A stretch of 35,976 bases of DNA, taken from the NCBI GenBank assembly GCA_009779405.1, contig WREI01000019.1, forward strand, positions 1 through 35,976, in the 5' to 3' direction. The notes under the pieces were generated by a model. The model did no database searches, had not been told where the DNA came from, and saw only the letters and a list, made by a program, of their open reading frames with translations. The stretch is from Clostridiales bacterium. GTDB taxonomy: Bacteria > Bacillota > Clostridia > Christensenellales > CAG-138. Position numbers and translations under genes: made by a program. This document shows, piece after piece, positions 10,163 through 17,741 of the stretch (the stretch's first letter is position 1; each line of letters opens with the position of its first letter).

Positions 10163-10873
10163 TCAAAACAGATCGGAAATATCTATGAATACAAGCCACT
10201 TGCGCCCGAGTTTCGCCACATAATAGGTCTCATAGTCCGTATCATAGCCCTCGCTACCGACTATCCGAATTTCCACGCTGTATTCCCGGATTTCCGTGAT
10301 TCTGTCCGCATTGAAGAAATCGGAGAGACGGGCGTCATAGTAGTAGTCGTAATCCTCCTTCAGTTCCCGTATGCATTCCCGCAGTTCCCGTTGGCTCAGG
10401 ATTCTTTCATCCGATATGTGCACGGTGATTTGATAATCCGCGCCATAGCAATCCCGGAGCCATTCCTGCTCCTCCTCCGCGAAGGCCCGGAACGCGTCAT
10501 CGAGGTCTTTGAAGCCCTGCTCCCGGAGCATCTCATCGAATTCGCGCGCTGTGATGCCTTCGGCCCGCATCATTGTGCGCGTGAAGCGTTCGGCATCGCC
10601 AAACACGCTGTATTTGCAGGCGATTTTCAGATCCGCATCCGTCGCCGCTTTTACGAACTTTTCGAGCACGGTTTGGGGATTGCCGACGCCGACCAACAGG
10701 AAAAACAGGGCGATGACCGCTGCCAGGGCGATGGCGGCGCAGGCGATTGCGCCGAGGATTCTGTAATTCAATTTCTTCTTCGGGGTCGGCTCCGCCGCCG
10801 TCAGGCTGACGCCGCAGACGGAGCAGAAACTCGTGTTTTCCGCACCTTGCGCGCTGCATTTTTCGCATAGCAT
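10163..10873 (-). CDS. Zinc-ribbon membrane protein, paralog 1
   Basis: A 236-residue protein starting MLCEKCSAQ. Two CxxC pairs (CEKC and CSVC) form an N-terminal zinc ribbon, then a helix at about residues 38-62 crosses the membrane, and an extracytoplasmic domain follows. That domain is shared with the genes at 10903 and 11603: GNPQTVLEKFVKAA, an E-G-I/Y-T-x-x-EF segment, YGADYQITVHISDERIL and a final Y-V-A-K-L-x-x-KWLVF. The domain resembles DUF4878/NTF2-like folds, but this is uncertain. GGAGGAGG before 10873 sets the start, although the frame is open to 10945. It is last in a four-gene minus-strand cluster and ends 15 bases from katG, convergent. Confidence 0.75.
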   Translation of the reverse strand: MLCEKCSAQGAENTSFCSVCGVSLTAAEPTPKKKLNYRILGAIACAAIALAAVIALFFLLVGVGNPQTVLEKFVKAATDADLKIACKYSVFGDAERFTRTMMRAEGITAREFDEMLREQGFKDLDDAFRAFAEEEQEWLRDCYGADYQITVHISDERILSQRELRECIRELKEDYDYYYDARLSDFFNADRITEIREYSVEIRIVGSEGYDTDYETYYVAKLGRKWLVFIDISDLF

Positions 10874-10902
10874 GGGGTTTTCCTCCTCCGGTGTTTTAAC
10901 CA

Positions 10903-11520
10903 TTAGTACCAATATAAATCGAGGGGATTCCTGAGCACGAACCACCTGTCTCCGATTCTCGCCACGTAATAGAGCCTTGATACGCTGTCTTGTCCTGCGC
11001 TGCCCGCTATTGTGACGGTAGCGCTGTACTCCCGTAACTCCGCAATCTCGTCCGTATCGATGAAATCGACGAGGACGACGCGATGCCGACGGTAGAGCTG
11101 CGATCGCTGTTCGTTTGCGTATACCCGCGCCTCCGCATAGCTCAATATCCGTTCGTCTGAGACGGCTACGGTGATCTTATAGTCGGCGCCGTAATCTTCC
11201 CTCAGCCATTCTTTATTATCCTTGTCGAAGGATTGGAGCGCATCGTTCAAATCTTTATAGCCCTCTTCTTGCAGCAGCTCATTGAACCTGTGCTCCGTAT
11301 AGCCCATGCTTTTCCGTTTCGATTCGAAGTAGCGATCCGCGTTCATAAACACGCTGTCCTTGAAAGCGCTCTTCATATTCCCATTGGTTGCCGCCTTCAC
11401 AAACCGCATGAGCACCTTTTCGGGATTGCTGCCGCCGGGTACTATGGCAATCCGGGCGATGATAATCGTCAGGATAATAACGGCGCAGACGATTATGTTG
11501 AACGTCAGTCTTTTCTTCAT
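10903..11520 (-). CDS. Membrane-anchored paralog 2, lacking the zinc ribbon
   Basis: A 205-residue protein with a transmembrane helix or uncleaved signal anchor at about residues 5-28, then the same domain as its neighbours: GSNPEKVLMRFVKAA, a GY-x-E-x-x-FNELLQEEGYKDLNDA segment, YGADYKITVAVSDERIL, EIAELREYS and YYVARIGDRWFVL. The cytoplasmic zinc ribbon of the other two is absent, so it is a shortened relative. AAAGGAGA precedes the ATG. It lies 29 bases before paralog 1. Function unknown. Confidence 0.75.
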   Translation of the reverse strand: MKKRLTFNIIVCAVIILTIIIARIAIVPGGSNPEKVLMRFVKAATNGNMKSAFKDSVFMNADRYFESKRKSMGYTEHRFNELLQEEGYKDLNDALQSFDKDNKEWLREDYGADYKITVAVSDERILSYAEARVYANEQRSQLYRRHRVVLVDFIDTDEIAELREYSATVTIAGSAGQDSVSRLYYVARIGDRWFVLRNPLDLYWY

Positions 11521-11559
11521 CGTGGCGTTCTCCTTTTACCATAGATTCAATGAAAGCAA

Positions 11560-11586
11560 GACGGCGGAACCGTAGGAACCGCCGTC
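11560..11586 (-). terminator. Hairpin between paralogs 3 and 2
   Basis: GACGGCGG (11560-11567) pairs with CCGCCGTC (11579-11586), with further CC/GG pairing inside. On the minus strand it follows the stop of the gene at 11603 but only a poor T-tract (TTGCTTTC) comes after it. It may attenuate rather than fully stop transcription. Confidence 0.4.
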
Positions 11587-11602
11587 CTGGGGGTTTTGGA
11601 TT

Positions 11603-12427
11603 TTAGAAGCCGAGATTCAGGAACACGAGCCACTTGAACCCGATTTTCGCCATATACATGGTGTCCACATAGGAATCGGAACCCTTGCTGCCCGCTATCC
11701 GCTGGTCCACTTCAAACTCCCGGATCTCGCTGATTTTGTCCACGTTGATCAGATCCGCCAGGTTGAGACCCATGGCATAGTTGAGTCCGAGCGTGTAGTT
11801 TGCCAAAAAGTCCGCCGTCTCCTCGCGGGTCAGTGTGCGCATATCGAGAACCTCGATCGAGATGATATAGTCCTCGCCGTAATACTCTCTGAACAGTTTC
11901 CGCTGTTCATCGGCCATCTCATTGAGCGCGTCTTCAAAACTGTCATAGCCCTGCCCTGCCAGCAGCCCCTTGAACTCCTGATCCGATAAGCCCATGGCGT
12001 CCCGCGTGGCGTTATAATAGTCCTGATAGCTCAGGATGCAGCAGTCGAGCGTGTCCACCAGATCCATCTCGGCGGTCGCTCGCACATATTGCTCGAGCGC
12101 TTTTTGGGGACTGCCTACGCCGAAGATGAAGAACAAGGCGACGGCGGCCACCAACAGCAGCGCGCCGCAGACCACCAGGGCCGTAACCAAAAACTTAGGC
12201 TTCTTCTTCGCAGGTTTCGCGGGTTTCTCCGCTTTCTCTTCGGTGGGTTCCGCTGCTTCCTCTGCGGGCTCCGCAGTTTCTTCTGCGGGCTCCGCTATCT
12301 CCTTCGCCGGTTCTGCCGCTTCCGCTTCCCCCGCTGTGCAGCCGCAATTGCAGCTCTCCGTATCCTCGCAAAACTCATCCAAATTCATGGTCTCTTCGTT
12401 CTGCGTTCCGCATTTTTCACAATCCAT
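11603..12427 (-). CDS. Zinc-ribbon membrane protein, paralog 3, with Glu/Pro/Ala linker
   Basis: A 274-residue protein. It begins MDCEKCGTQ, and a second Cys group (CNCGC) near residue 29 could complete a metal site. A low-complexity linker of repeated A-E-P-A-E-E units (about residues 33-70) and a lysine cluster precede a transmembrane helix at about 82-103. The C-terminal domain is shared with the two downstream genes (GSPQKALEQYVRA, YGEDYIISIEVLDMRTL, KISEIREFE, MAKIGFKWLVF). GGAAGGGG supports the ATG. The acidic repeat linker is unique to this copy. Function unknown. Confidence 0.75.
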   Translation of the reverse strand: MDCEKCGTQNEETMNLDEFCEDTESCNCGCTAGEAEAAEPAKEIAEPAEETAEPAEEAAEPTEEKAEKPAKPAKKKPKFLVTALVVCGALLLVAAVALFFIFGVGSPQKALEQYVRATAEMDLVDTLDCCILSYQDYYNATRDAMGLSDQEFKGLLAGQGYDSFEDALNEMADEQRKLFREYYGEDYIISIEVLDMRTLTREETADFLANYTLGLNYAMGLNLADLINVDKISEIREFEVDQRIAGSKGSDSYVDTMYMAKIGFKWLVFLNLGF

Positions 12428-12460
12428 TGTGGTATACCCCTTCCCTGTTTTTATTTTGTG

Positions 12461-12901
12461 TTATACTTTTGCCCCGCAAGCGCTGCAAAAAGCCGTGCCG
12501 CCTGCCAGGGCAGCGCCGCACTGGCTGCAGAACGCGGGCCGTTCCTCCTCGGGCGTGGGCGTCGGCGTGGGCGCAGGTGCGCTCTGCATGGGATTGCCGC
12601 AGCCGTTGCAGAAAGCGGCGTCGATGCGCACATCCGCCCCACAGCGCGGGCAGGATGCAATACCTTTCAGACGCTTTACCTGCTCGGTATATTCGTCTAT
12701 CATCCGCTGTTCCTCTTGGATTTTGGCGATCAGCGCGGCGAGTTCGGGCGGCGGCGCGTCCTTGTACAGCTCGAAGCAGGCCTTGCCCAGTTCCTCCGTC
12801 AGCGCCCGCACTTTCTTCTCTCCGCCGGATATCTGATTGTTGAGTTTGACGGTTTCGGTCGCGTTCTTGGTCTTCTGTCCGAGTTCATCAAAAAAAGGCA
12901 T
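12461..12901 (-). CDS. Double zinc-ribbon protein with coiled coil
   Basis: A 146-residue soluble protein. The first ~75 residues form a helical, probably coiled-coil region (MPFFDELGQKTKNATETVKLNN, then LNNQISGGEKKVRALTEELG). Two zinc ribbons follow: CPRCGADVRIDAAFCNGCG and FCSQCGAALAGGTAFCSACG, separated by a Pro-Thr linker. The ATG at 12901 has GGAGGG upstream; the in-frame ATG at 12949 does not. Similar zinc-ribbon proteins are common in Clostridia with unknown roles. As the first gene of the cluster it may work with the three membrane paralogs, which also carry zinc ribbons (inference). Confidence 0.75.
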   Translation of the reverse strand: MPFFDELGQKTKNATETVKLNNQISGGEKKVRALTEELGKACFELYKDAPPPELAALIAKIQEEQRMIDEYTEQVKRLKGIASCPRCGADVRIDAAFCNGCGNPMQSAPAPTPTPTPEEERPAFCSQCGAALAGGTAFCSACGAKV

Positions 12902-13036
12902 AGCTCTTTCCCTCCGTTGTTTTTCTTGGTCGCATAGAGTATTGCACAAATGGCGCGCGAATGCAATAGAATCGCGATATAGTTTTCATACGAATTAAAT
13001 TTACATAAAATACTGCAAGATTTGTACAAACAACAC

Positions 13037-13065
13037 TTGCATTGGCTCTCATTTTATGATATAAA
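13037..13065 (+). promoter_or_regulatory. rpmB promoter
   Basis: TTGCAT (13037-13042) and TATAAA (13060-13065) are exactly 17 bases apart, with a TGA extension before the -10. It ends 40 bases before the rpmB ATG. Confidence 0.65.
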
Positions 13066-13105
13066 TCGTCTGTTCGACTTTTTTACTATAAGGGAGGTAT
13101 TACCC

Positions 13106-13297
13106 ATGGGCAAGTACTGTGAGGTTTGCAATAAAGGCACGATGTCCGGCAATCTGGTCAGCCACAGCAATCGCAAGACCCGCCGCAGTTGGGCGCCGAA
13201 CGTGCAGCATGTGCGCGTGCTCGTCAACGGCGTGCCGCGCCGCATGAACGTCTGCACCCGCTGCCTGCGTTCGGGCAAGGTTGCGCGGAGCATCTGA
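13106..13297 (+). CDS. rpmB: 50S ribosomal protein L28
   Basis: A 63-residue L28 of the zinc-binding type. It has CEVC near the N-terminus and CTRC near the C-terminus, the SHSNRKTRRSWAPNVQ segment and the LRSGKV ending typical of the family. It is part of the large ribosomal subunit. The ATG at 13106 follows AGGGAGG; the longer open frame to 13022 is rejected because the family starts with MGKYCEVC. It is monocistronic, with its own promoter and a strong terminator. Confidence 0.97.
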   Translation: MGKYCEVCNKGTMSGNLVSHSNRKTRRSWAPNVQHVRVLVNGVPRRMNVCTRCLRSGKVARSI

Positions 13298-13314
13298 TTG
13301 GAGCAAAGGTATAG

Positions 13315-13337
13315 AAAACCGCCAAGGGCGGTTTTTT
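13315..13337 (+). terminator. Rho-independent terminator of rpmB
   Basis: AAAACCGCC-AAG-GGCGGTTTT followed by TT. The near-symmetrical stem with A and T flanks should also stop transcription of the convergent ASCH gene, whose stop codon is at 13349. Confidence 0.85.
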
Positions 13338-13348
13338 GTTTGCGCGGA

Positions 13349-13801
13349 TTATCGCGCGAACACAACCTCAAAATCCTCAAACACGACGAGCATATCTTCC
13401 GAAAATACATATCCCTCGATCTTCCCCTCCGCGGTAAAGAAACGCCTGTGGCCCTCCTTCCAGGATTCTAAGTTATCATCCTCGCCCTCGCGCTTGCAGA
13501 TATCAAAGGTCATTTCTCCAAAGGGCAGAATGGTCACGGCCGTCGTTTCAATAACGCAGCGCGGGTCTCCGTTCCAGTCGGTCACAATGCTGTAATCACC
13601 CACTTGTGGAATCCGCCCGATCACGCGCTCGCAGGCAAGCAAGCTGCTGGCCGTAGCCTTCTTCTCGCCTGCCAACACCAATTTCAACAACACGTTCGCA
13701 TTCGCCTCGGTCAAATCAAAATGGAAGCATTCGATGTATTCTATCGTTTTATCCAACCCTGCGGCAGCCAAAAACGCTTGCCAGAATTCCGATGTTGTCA
13801 T
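13349..13801 (-). CDS. ASCH-domain protein
   Basis: A 150-residue protein with the ASCH fold signature: LAGEKKATAS near residue 45 (the G-x-K-x-x-T/S motif), VGDYSIVTDWNGDPRCVIETT and the C-terminal LVVFEDFEVV. ASCH proteins bind RNA or modified nucleosides; some are N4-acetylcytidine hydrolases. GGAGG precedes the ATG at 13801, which overlaps the stop of the VOC gene as ATGA, so the two are translationally coupled. Confidence 0.88.
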   Translation of the reverse strand: MTTSEFWQAFLAAAGLDKTIEYIECFHFDLTEANANVLLKLVLAGEKKATASSLLACERVIGRIPQVGDYSIVTDWNGDPRCVIETTAVTILPFGEMTFDICKREGEDDNLESWKEGHRRFFTAEGKIEGYVFSEDMLVVFEDFEVVFAR

Positions 13802-14235
13802 AACGGCATTCCTCCCTGCCATCGCTTTGCCATCGGATGATCTGCCGCAAATTCGATCAGGTCCCAAAGGTTTCCGTATAGATCCCGGAAAACCGCCACG
13901 ATCCCATAATCCGTTTCTTTGGGTTCGCGGGCAAAGACGATGCCCCTCGCCAACATCCTGCGATAATCTCGCCAAAAATCATCCGTACTGAGAAAGAGAA
14001 ACACGCGCCCGCCCGCCTGCGCACCGATAAAGGACACTTGCTCCGCTGTGCTTGCCCGCGCCAGCAGGATCGTCGTTTCACGTGAACCGGGCGGCGCCAC
14101 AACAACCCAGCGCTTATCTTGCTCCGGTTGATAGCTATCCTCTATCAGCGTAAAATCCAGCTTCTGCGTATAAAAGGCGATGGCCTCATCATAATCCCGC
14201 ACCACAAGTGCGACATGTGCGATGGATTGTTTCAT
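13798..14235 (-). CDS. VOC (glyoxalase/bleomycin-resistance fold) protein
   Basis: A 145-residue single-domain pair-of-betas protein. It begins SIAHVALVVRDYDEAIAFYTQKLDF, the classic first half with a His ligand, and ends GIVAVFRDLYGNLWDLIEF with the C-terminal Glu metal ligand. Members bind divalent metals and act as lyases, dioxygenases or drug-binding proteins; the substrate cannot be read here. The ATG at 14235 has AGGGGGT upstream. Coupled to the ASCH gene by ATGA. Confidence 0.88.
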   Translation of the reverse strand: MKQSIAHVALVVRDYDEAIAFYTQKLDFTLIEDSYQPEQDKRWVVVAPPGSRETTILLARASTAEQVSFIGAQAGGRVFLFLSTDDFWRDYRRMLARGIVFAREPKETDYGIVAVFRDLYGNLWDLIEFAADHPMAKRWQGGMPL

Positions 14236-14347
14236 TGCAGACCCCCTGTTGCAAAACTTCAAACGCAGTATATGCTATTTTTTCGACGATCTTCGCCAGA
14301 TAATCCGCCGTCTTTTCCGTAATCGTATACGGTGGCCTTTCGTGCAT
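14189..14347 (-). pseudogene. Possible Fic-family N-terminal remnant
   Basis: An open frame starting MHERPPYTITEKTADYLAKIVEKI resembles the first ~25 residues of Fic/filamentation proteins, which often begin with PPY-x-I-T-x-K. After EKI the match ends and the frame runs into the VOC leader. GGAGG precedes the ATG, and a TGGTATAAT box on the minus strand (14378-14383) could drive it. It is probably the scar of a deleted Fic gene. A short translated leader is the alternative. Confidence 0.4.
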
Positions 14348-14402
14348 TCCAATTCCTCCGCCTTCATATTCCATTTAATTATACCATGTTTTTCGCCATT
14401 TG

Positions 14403-14411
14403 TGATATAAT
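14403..14411 (+). promoter_or_regulatory. Extended -10 promoter for the lipoprotein gene
   Basis: TGATATAAT matches TGnTATAAT and lies 33 bases before the ATG at 14445. No convincing -35 box is seen. The opposite strand carries a similar extended -10 at 14378-14383, making this a divergent promoter region. Confidence 0.45.
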
Positions 14412-14444
14412 CTATGATAAATACGGGAAAGGAGCGGGCTGCCA

Positions 14445-15221
14445 ATGAAAAGAGCGGTTTATTTGGTGTTGTCCCTATACATTCTTGCTTTGCTGACGGC
14501 TTGTGCCGCTGATAAAAGGGGTCGTACAGAGCATACGCCCGCACCCGAAATACCCGCCCTTTCCGATATGGAATTTTTCTTGCTGGACAACGGCAATATC
14601 ATCGCGCCGGACGGCACGGAATATGTGTTCTTAAAAAATGAGGGTTTTGTAGAGGTCTTCGGTGCGCATACGCTGCTCGGCAAGGTCATAAATGAGGAAC
14701 CGCCCTCTTTCGTAAAAGACTATGGATGGGATGAGGGTATGTATGCATGTGAGAACGATCCCGATTTGAGAATTTTGATGCGCATTGTCCCCAACAGCGA
14801 GTGGCGTGCCTATTATCGCAGAGCGGATTTGCCCAATGTTGACCTGTCACTGAATAAATGTACGAGATTTGAGTTTGTGGGATATATGGAAACGGATTTA
14901 TGGCCGTGGTATACGCCCGATATAAGGCACTTATCATGCAATGAGGGCATTACAGACCTGGAGGAAATAAAAGCTTTCCTATCAGACATAAGAAGGCAAA
15001 AATCCCCGGATAGGGCCGGTCTGTGGGACTTGGTGGAGTGGCCCGACAGCAGTTGTTATATGTTCGGCAAAGTACACGGATATATAGAAGGCGAACCCAA
15101 CCTTGCCATACCCCTTTACGTGTATTCCTTTGATGATAAGGCATATTCCATACAGCTTGACAACGGCAAAGAATATGTCCTCCCGGAAAAATGGCTGCAT
15201 GCGTTAATAGCAAAACCATAA
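14445..15221 (+). CDS. Lipoprotein, unknown function
   Basis: A 258-residue protein with a lipoprotein signal: basic MKRAVY, a hydrophobic core and the lipobox LLTAC with Cys20. A short Pro-rich linker follows, then a soluble extracytoplasmic domain containing LLDNGNIIAPDGTEYVFL and a C-terminal beta-rich part (AYSIQLDNGKEYVLPEKW). Family not recognised. GAAAGGAG upstream fixes the start. It is 31 bases from the next gene, so probably in one operon with the stalk protein. Confidence 0.8.
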   Translation: MKRAVYLVLSLYILALLTACAADKRGRTEHTPAPEIPALSDMEFFLLDNGNIIAPDGTEYVFLKNEGFVEVFGAHTLLGKVINEEPPSFVKDYGWDEGMYACENDPDLRILMRIVPNSEWRAYYRRADLPNVDLSLNKCTRFEFVGYMETDLWPWYTPDIRHLSCNEGITDLEEIKAFLSDIRRQKSPDRAGLWDLVEWPDSSCYMFGKVHGYIEGEPNLAIPLYVYSFDDKAYSIQLDNGKEYVLPEKWLHALIAKP

Positions 15222-15252
15222 AAGTTTTTTGAACCGCAAAGGAGACCGTATC

Positions 15253-16758
15253 GTGAAAAAATTCTTATCGGCAATCTTGATATTTTTGCTCTGCGCCGCC
15301 TGCTTTCTGCCCTCTTCGCTTGCGGCAGAGGTTCCGACTATCATAGTAAACGGCAAAGCGCTCGATTGCGGCAATGTGGCGCCGTTTATGGAGCAGGATG
15401 AAGTGATGGTTCCCGTGTATCCTCTTGCCGAAGCCTTGGGGTTCAAGGTGGAAGCTTGGGACAGTACAACGACTTTTGTGCACGATACGGTATACGATAT
15501 TCAATTGATGGTTCGCTTACACAACGATCGCCCCTACATGCATTTTGGGGGCGGCGGCAGGTCTATAGACAACCGCGTCCCGCCTATGCAGATTGGCAAT
15601 CAGGTCTATGTACCCCTGCGCCCCTTTGCCGATGCCTTCGATTATATGGTGGAATGGGATGAAAACACAAAAACGGCCACGCTGATCAACAAAACGGATA
15701 CTCCTTATTTTGCGGGGAAGGAAGCGGATACGACCTATTCGGTTCTGAATGACAGATTGTTTATATCTCTGCCCGAGGGCGCGGCGTTGGAAACCGCGCA
15801 TTACGGCGGCCTTATGGGCGCAAGCGTGGATGCAGAATATGAGGCCATTTTCGTGCTCTCAGGGAATGCGCAGACCATCCTTGTGAACGTATCCGAGGAG
15901 TACGCGTACAGCACGGGCGATATCGAAGAGGACGCCGCGCTTTATGTGGCCGACATCAACGCGCGCGAGGCGCATTACTTGAAAAACACCATGGCCACAC
16001 CGATACGCCTCCACGATGCCGTCGCCCTCTTGCCGCCGTCGGCAAGCGCTGCCGCCGATGCCGATATGGTGTATGTGACGGGCGCCCTGGCCCGTGCCGC
16101 CGATGATACACTGCTGTATGTGGGCATATACGCGGATAAAAAGGCGATGTTGTACCCCGAGGATTGCAGACGCCTTGCAGAGCAAATCACCCGCAGTGTG
16201 GAAGCCGGGCCCCGCGCTCTGAACGTGGACGGGCGGACTGTGGACATGGGCGGGTTCACCATTGATGTGGCGCCCGGCTATATTCCGAAGCTCTATATGG
16301 GGCCGGATTTTGAGGTTTGGTATTTCATAAAGCCGGTCACCATCGACGAGGCGGAGAGCACATTCGGCATATATCTTGGCTCTTGGGCCTCCTATGACGA
16401 TACAGAAAAGCCCTTTCGGACGGAGAAGGATAGGGTGTTGGGGAGGGAGATCGTGTGGCGGATTGATAAGGACAACGCGGCCGAAGTGCTTATCCGAACA
16501 AGGACGCAAGGCTGGGATACCCAAATGCATATCTTTGCTTCCCCTGCCACGGACGCCGATTGGGAGACCATGCGCGAAATGGCGCGCAGCTTGCAGGGTG
16601 AAACCGAAGCGACGGATGAAGTGAAGCGGCAGGGCACAAACAATCTCACGGCTATTGTCATTTGGTCCGTTTCGGGCCTTCTCCTTGCTGCTGTGTTTCT
16701 TGCCGTGCTGCTGCTTATCCGCAAGCAGAGAAGAAGAAAGGAGCTCGCAATATGCTGA
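15253..16758 (+). CDS. Copper-amine-oxidase-N domain surface protein, membrane-anchored
   Basis: A 501-residue protein with a cleavable signal peptide (residues 1-24, ending SLAAE). It then has one copper amine oxidase N-terminal (stalk) domain: VPTIIVNGKALDCG, VPVYPLAEALGFKVEAW and YVPLRPFADAFDYMVEWDENTKTATL. This is a wall- or protein-binding domain common in Bacillota and does not imply oxidase activity. A long unassigned extracellular region follows, then a C-terminal transmembrane helix (about 467-490) and a basic tail. GTG at 15253 is chosen because AAAGGAGA is correctly spaced; TTG at 15229 lacks a site. Its last 7 bases overlap the next gene. Confidence 0.8.
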   Translation: MKKFLSAILIFLLCAACFLPSSLAAEVPTIIVNGKALDCGNVAPFMEQDEVMVPVYPLAEALGFKVEAWDSTTTFVHDTVYDIQLMVRLHNDRPYMHFGGGGRSIDNRVPPMQIGNQVYVPLRPFADAFDYMVEWDENTKTATLINKTDTPYFAGKEADTTYSVLNDRLFISLPEGAALETAHYGGLMGASVDAEYEAIFVLSGNAQTILVNVSEEYAYSTGDIEEDAALYVADINAREAHYLKNTMATPIRLHDAVALLPPSASAAADADMVYVTGALARAADDTLLYVGIYADKKAMLYPEDCRRLAEQITRSVEAGPRALNVDGRTVDMGGFTIDVAPGYIPKLYMGPDFEVWYFIKPVTIDEAESTFGIYLGSWASYDDTEKPFRTEKDRVLGREIVWRIDKDNAAEVLIRTRTQGWDTQMHIFASPATDADWETMREMARSLQGETEATDEVKRQGTNNLTAIVIWSVSGLLLAAVFLAVLLLIRKQRRRKELAIC

Positions 16759-17495
16759 TCACCAGCCGCGCCAACCCGCAGATACAATTCGTGAAAAAGC
16801 TCCGTACCGCCACGTTCCGCAGGGAGACGGGCTTGCATTTTGCCGAGGGGGAGAGTTTGGTGCTCGATGCGCTGCGCAGTGGTGCGGGCGCGGAGAGCGT
16901 CTTTGTGGCCGAGGGCTATATCCCGCCGGAGTTTCCCGCGGATATAAATATAATGGAAGTGACGCCGCCCGTGATGGAAGCGCTCTGCGAGGGCAAGAGC
17001 GCGCCGCGGCTTTGCGCGGTGTTGCGCACACCCGATCTGCGCTGCCCGGCGCACTATCCGGGTGGCTTGCTGGTTGTTTTGGAATGTTTGCAGGATCCGG
17101 GCAATGTCGGGACATTGATTCGCACGGCGGACGCTTTAGGGGCTTGCGGCGTCCTGCTCTCGCCGGACTGCGCCGACCCCTTTGCGGGCAAGACCCTGCG
17201 CGCGGCCATGGGCAGTTCTTATCATATCCCCGTTTGGCAAGGGGAACTGCCCGCGGAATTACCGCGGCTATTGGCGCAGGGTTTCAGCCTGCTCTGCGGC
17301 CACTTGCATGGACACGAGACCTTGCCGCCGCCCACGGAGAACACCGCGCTGGTGATCGGCAATGAGGGGCACGGCGTTTCCGGCGAAATCGCCGCGCTCT
17401 GTTATCCCTATCGCCTGCCGATGCGCGGCCGCGCGCAAAGCCTGAACGCGGCGGTGTTCGGGGCTGTTTTGATGGATAGGGTTGTGAATAGATAA
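16752..17495 (+). CDS. TrmH/SpoU-family RNA 2'-O-methyltransferase
   Basis: A 247-residue protein with an N-terminal substrate-binding domain (NPQIQFVKKL, FAEGESLVLDAL) and a C-terminal SPOUT domain. The three SpoU motifs are visible: LQDPGNVGTLIRTADALG, VIGNEGHGVSGE and the SAM-binding knot LPMRGRAQSLNAAVFGAVLMD. It methylates ribose in rRNA or tRNA, as RlmB/TsnR/YsgA relatives do; the target cannot be decided. AAAGGAG precedes the ATG at 16752, which lies within the previous gene, suggesting coupled translation. Confidence 0.92.
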   Translation: MLITSRANPQIQFVKKLRTATFRRETGLHFAEGESLVLDALRSGAGAESVFVAEGYIPPEFPADINIMEVTPPVMEALCEGKSAPRLCAVLRTPDLRCPAHYPGGLLVVLECLQDPGNVGTLIRTADALGACGVLLSPDCADPFAGKTLRAAMGSSYHIPVWQGELPAELPRLLAQGFSLLCGHLHGHETLPPPTENTALVIGNEGHGVSGEIAALCYPYRLPMRGRAQSLNAAVFGAVLMDRVVNR

Positions 17496-17504
17496 GGGCA
17501 ATGC

Positions 17505-17643
17505 GTCAATGTGCAGCGCGCAATGAATGTTGAGATGCCGTTGGCATCTCTTTGGACAGAAAACTGCTATACAATGAATCAAAAGAAACGCCTTAGCGTT
17601 TCCACCAGCATTGAGCATTGCGCATTGCGCGCTGAACATTGAC
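17505..17643. repeat. MITE-like unit with ~21-bp terminal inverted repeats
   Basis: The ends at 17505-17525 and 17623-17643 are inverted copies of each other with one mismatch in 21 bases (core AGCGCGCAATG). Inside are two more perfect hairpins: GAGATGCC-GTT-GGCATCTC (17532-17550) and GAAACGC-CTTA-GCGTTTC around 17585-17602. The 139-bp unit has no coding capacity and fills the gap between two genes, as expected for a non-autonomous dispersed repeat. Confidence 0.65.
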
Positions 17644-17741
17644 ACAACTGTGTCCCTTCTGACACAAAGAGGAAAACAAACTATGAACGGCTTGCATTGT
17701 GGCGGCTTTGGCGTTACAATGACGGCGGGAGGTCTTTTGAG

